Shown in pieces: positions 37,091 through 38,813 of a DNA stretch of 38,813 nucleotides (position 1 is its first letter; each line of letters opens with the position of its first letter). Below the pieces are notes generated by a model that saw only the letters and a list, made by a program, of their open reading frames with translations, had not been told where the DNA came from and did no database searches. The stretch is taken from assembly GCA_024680055.1 (NCBI GenBank), contig JAILCP010000060.1, positions 1-38,813 on the forward strand, read 5' to 3'. The position numbers were made by a program, and so were the translations under genes. This stretch comes from Lachnospiraceae bacterium. Its GTDB lineage: Bacteria; Bacillota; Clostridia; Lachnospirales; Lachnospiraceae.

Positions 37091-37600
37091 ATGGATCAGC
37101 CAGTATATACGGTAAAGACAGAACAAGAACTTTTGCATAAGTTTCTGTTTCAGGATACCATTGAGTTCGAGAAAGAGAAAGAAGAAATCAGTAACCAGCG
37201 TAAGGAGCTGGAGGAAGAAAGACTTCAACTAGAAAGAGATAAGCGTGAATTTGATCGACGAATGGAATACGAGAAGAAGAGGATGGAGCGTGAAGCTGAA
37301 CTTTTCAAAATGAAATGGAGTCTTCTTGAGAAGGAAACAGTTCGTTTGGCAGAGGAACGTAACGAATTAAACTATAAAATGAACGAGTTCCGTGAAGAAG
37401 TTCTTGAGGGCGTGAATGACCCGCAGATGTCATGCAGCTTATTATTCCGCGGAGTAACCAACGAACTTGCGTTGAAGAAACGCTACAAGGATCTGATGAA
37501 GATATATCATCCGGACAATGTGGCCGGGGATAATAATGTTGTTTTGGAGATTTCCAAAGAATATGAGGACATGAAATTGCAATTTCGCTCCAGATATTAA
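37091..37600 (+). CDS. Coiled-coil protein with C-terminal J domain
   Basis: The 169-residue product has a long charged helix predicted to form a coiled coil (about residues 22-105, rich in Glu, Lys and Arg, with heptad-like hydrophobics). A short linker leads to a C-terminal J-domain fragment: LKKRYKDLMKIYHPDN (HPD at 140-142) and a final helix EISKEYEDMK. A J domain at the C terminus after a coiled coil is the reverse of normal DnaJ, and no zinc-finger or client-binding domain is seen. It probably recruits DnaK to a target through the coiled coil. The start at 37091 is favoured by GAAGGTGA; an upstream in-frame TTG is not supported. Its own promoter and a terminator flank it. Confidence 0.85.
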   Translation: MDQPVYTVKTEQELLHKFLFQDTIEFEKEKEEISNQRKELEEERLQLERDKREFDRRMEYEKKRMEREAELFKMKWSLLEKETVRLAEERNELNYKMNEFREEVLEGVNDPQMSCSLLFRGVTNELALKKRYKDLMKIYHPDNVAGDNNVVLEISKEYEDMKLQFRSRY

Positions 37601-37618
37601 GAACGTAATATAGGCACA

Positions 37619-37663
37619 AAGGCTATGGCTTAGAATACATCTAAGACCATAGCCTTATTTTTA
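37619..37663 (+). terminator. Intrinsic terminator after the J-domain gene
   Basis: AAGGCTATGG (37619-37628) pairs with CCATAGCCTT (37647-37656), and the inner TTAG/CTAA extends the stem with a small internal mismatch. The tail is ATTTTTATT. It overlaps the end of the convergent minus-strand gene and could act in both directions. Confidence 0.85.
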
Positions 37664-38467
37664 TTGAATCACCTTGATTATATTTTTTATCTCATCGGTT
37701 CCAAGAGGCGCATTGGATCCTTCCAGTGTAATCATCAATTGTTTTCCCAGCATAATGCCGTTCTTATTATAGGTCTTCAACTTTATAATGGCATTTCTCA
37801 TATAACTGATATCATCCATCATACCCAAATGTTCCAAATAAATCTCTTCCCTCTGTTTTATCTTAAGAATCGTAAAATCCGGATAGACAGTGATACCGTT
37901 TTTCAGTTTTAAAGGATGTTCATATTTGTAAGGAATCCCATATTGAGCAAGGGCGTTTGCAATGGTCAACTCCGATTTGGACCGAACCCGCTCCCCCTTT
38001 GCCGTGATGTAGCAGGTGTCATTGGAAATAAAATCCTTCCCTTGGTATGGCTCCGCCAGCCACGCCGCCACGTAATCCTCATCGCTGCAATCAACGGGAT
38101 TGATGTATTTTTTTGCCTCCGGTGGGTAACAATCGTACAGTTCCCGAATGTCATGGGAGAGAGCACCTGATTTTTTCAGAAAGGATTGAATGCTTGAAGC
38201 TTCTTTTTTCAGGAGTTTCAGGCATTTTTCATCATAAGACTTTTGCAACAGGGCTTTGATTAGGGGTTTTCTTTTCTTGGAAATATAGGTGCCGGTTTTA
38301 TCTCGTGTATCCCTTCGTAAATAGAATTGCACCCTGTTTTTTGACGTTAAAATATGAATCTTACCATCCGGCACATGCGCCAGTGATTTCTCTGTTTCCC
38401 GCATGGCAGTGGTTAATTCCTCGAGACGTTTTTTTGCTTCGCTATATATATTTGATGGGTTTAACAT
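37661..38467 (-). CDS. Hypothetical protein with PD-(D/E)XK nuclease-like region
   Basis: This 268-residue protein was not matched to a named family. Its N-terminal half (about 1-105) is helical and charged. The C-terminal part (about 160-265) has the order of a restriction-endonuclease-like fold: a helix with RSKSELTIANAL (E166), the YKYEHPL strand, VYPDFTI (D197) and IYLEHLGM (E212, H214), resembling PD-x(n)-(D/E)xK with His in place of Lys. No DNA-binding domain is obvious. The start at 38467 is chosen because AAAGGAG is well spaced for it; an alternative ATG nine bases upstream falls too close. The gene lies next to the 63-bp repeats and convergent to the J-domain gene. Function unknown. 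Confidence 0.7.
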   Translation of the reverse strand: MLNPSNIYSEAKKRLEELTTAMRETEKSLAHVPDGKIHILTSKNRVQFYLRRDTRDKTGTYISKKRKPLIKALLQKSYDEKCLKLLKKEASSIQSFLKKSGALSHDIRELYDCYPPEAKKYINPVDCSDEDYVAAWLAEPYQGKDFISNDTCYITAKGERVRSKSELTIANALAQYGIPYKYEHPLKLKNGITVYPDFTILKIKQREEIYLEHLGMMDDISYMRNAIIKLKTYNKNGIMLGKQLMITLEGSNAPLGTDEIKNIIKVIQ

Positions 38468-38517
38468 AAGTATCATCTCCTTTTCTTGTTTAAGTTAGAA
38501 TATTGATTGGTGTTTTG

Positions 38518-38813
38518 GGGGAGGAGCAACGGAAATTGTGGAAATGGGGAAATTCGATGTATGTTTTCTGGTTTAGGTTGGGGTATAAGCAACGAAACTG
38601 AGAGAAATAAGAAATCCCGATGCATTTAACCCGGGATAGGTAAGGGTATAAGCAACGAAATTGAGAAAAATAAGAAATCCCGATGCATTTAGCCCGGGGC
38701 AGATAAGGGTATAAGCAACGAAACTGAGAGAAATAAGAAATCCCGATGCACTTAACCCGGGGCAGATAAGGGTATAAGCAACGAAACTGAGAGAAATGAG
38801 AAATCCCGATGCC
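38518..38813. repeat. 63-bp tandem repeat array running off the window end
   Basis: Three near-identical starts GGGTATAAGCAACGAAA lie at 38581, 38644 and 38707, and a fourth at 38770; each is exactly 63 bases from the last, and the fourth unit is cut by the window edge. A much decayed older unit occupies about 38518-38580. Each unit also contains ATCCCGATGCA and CCCGGG, with a short ATCCCG/CGGGAT inverted repeat in the first. Because 63 is divisible by three and one minus-strand frame has no stop, the array could also be the repetitive C-terminal end of a gene entering from the right, ending at about 38493; no start codon is visible here. No gene is otherwise seen in 38477-38813. Confidence 0.9.

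Noticed and set aside
38581-38813. Possible CRISPR array at the right edge
   Set aside because: The whole 63-bp unit is repeated head to tail; there are no variable spacers between constant repeats.

Overview
The window reads as a chromosomal segment of a low-to-mid GC Gram-positive anaerobe, most likely a Lachnospiraceae-type Clostridium relative. The support is AddAB instead of RecBCD, an HrcA/CIRCE heat-shock circuit, strong AGGAGG ribosome sites, lipoprotein signal peptides, LuxS, and a giant 2-hydroxyacyl-CoA dehydratase-activator fusion typical of anaerobic Clostridia. No tRNA, rRNA, insertion sequence, phage gene or CRISPR-cas locus was seen. Nearly all genes lie on the + strand; the exceptions are the activator fusion (25.8-30.1 kb) and a nuclease-like gene (37.7-38.5 kb).

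Layout: (1) 0-2.1 kb, an overlapping trio ybaK-type deacylase / EamA transporter / HAD phosphatase. (2) 2.1-2.6 kb, a gene-free stretch with a degenerate ~50-58 bp repeat that carries a Shine-Dalgarno-like core on the minus strand, with a good minus-strand promoter beside it. (3) 2.6-3.1 kb, a YfcE-type phosphodiesterase. (4) 3.4-5.8 kb, a polar amino-acid (cystine-like) ABC importer, followed at 5.8-10.7 kb by an M20 deacylase, a PatB/MalY C-S lyase, MtnN, LuxS and an Xaa-Pro aminopeptidase. Together these look like sulfur-amino-acid scavenging joined to SAH detoxification and AI-2 formation. (5) 10.8-17.7 kb, addB-addA recombination nuclease. (6) 17.7-21.8 kb, maf, a small unknown gene, a PrsA-like lipoprotein, a membrane protein and pyruvate kinase. 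(7) 21.8-24.1 kb, htpG under a perfect CIRCE operator. (8) 24.1-24.6 kb, a 73-bp tandem array of long inverted repeats. (9) 24.7-25.8 kb, mazG plus a pentapeptide-repeat gene. (10) The 1.4-kilo-residue activator fusion, then divergently a rhomboid-like zinc-finger membrane protein and a DUF2225 protein. (11) 32.0-37.0 kb, hrcA-grpE-dnaK-dnaJ under a second perfect CIRCE, followed by a separately promoted coiled-coil J-domain protein. (12) A PD-(D/E)XK-like gene and a 63-bp tandem repeat that runs off the end of the window.

The heat-shock genes form a closed circuit visible in the sequence: HrcA is encoded here, and both CIRCE sites (htpG and hrcA operons) sit in the window. The most unusual non-genic material is the 73-bp hairpin array between htpG and mazG. 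Its arms covary (C:G in outer units, T:A in inner units), they can pair in two alternative registers, and four of its units contain near-identical 19-codon reading frames. All functional statements rest on reading motifs by eye; no database search was run.
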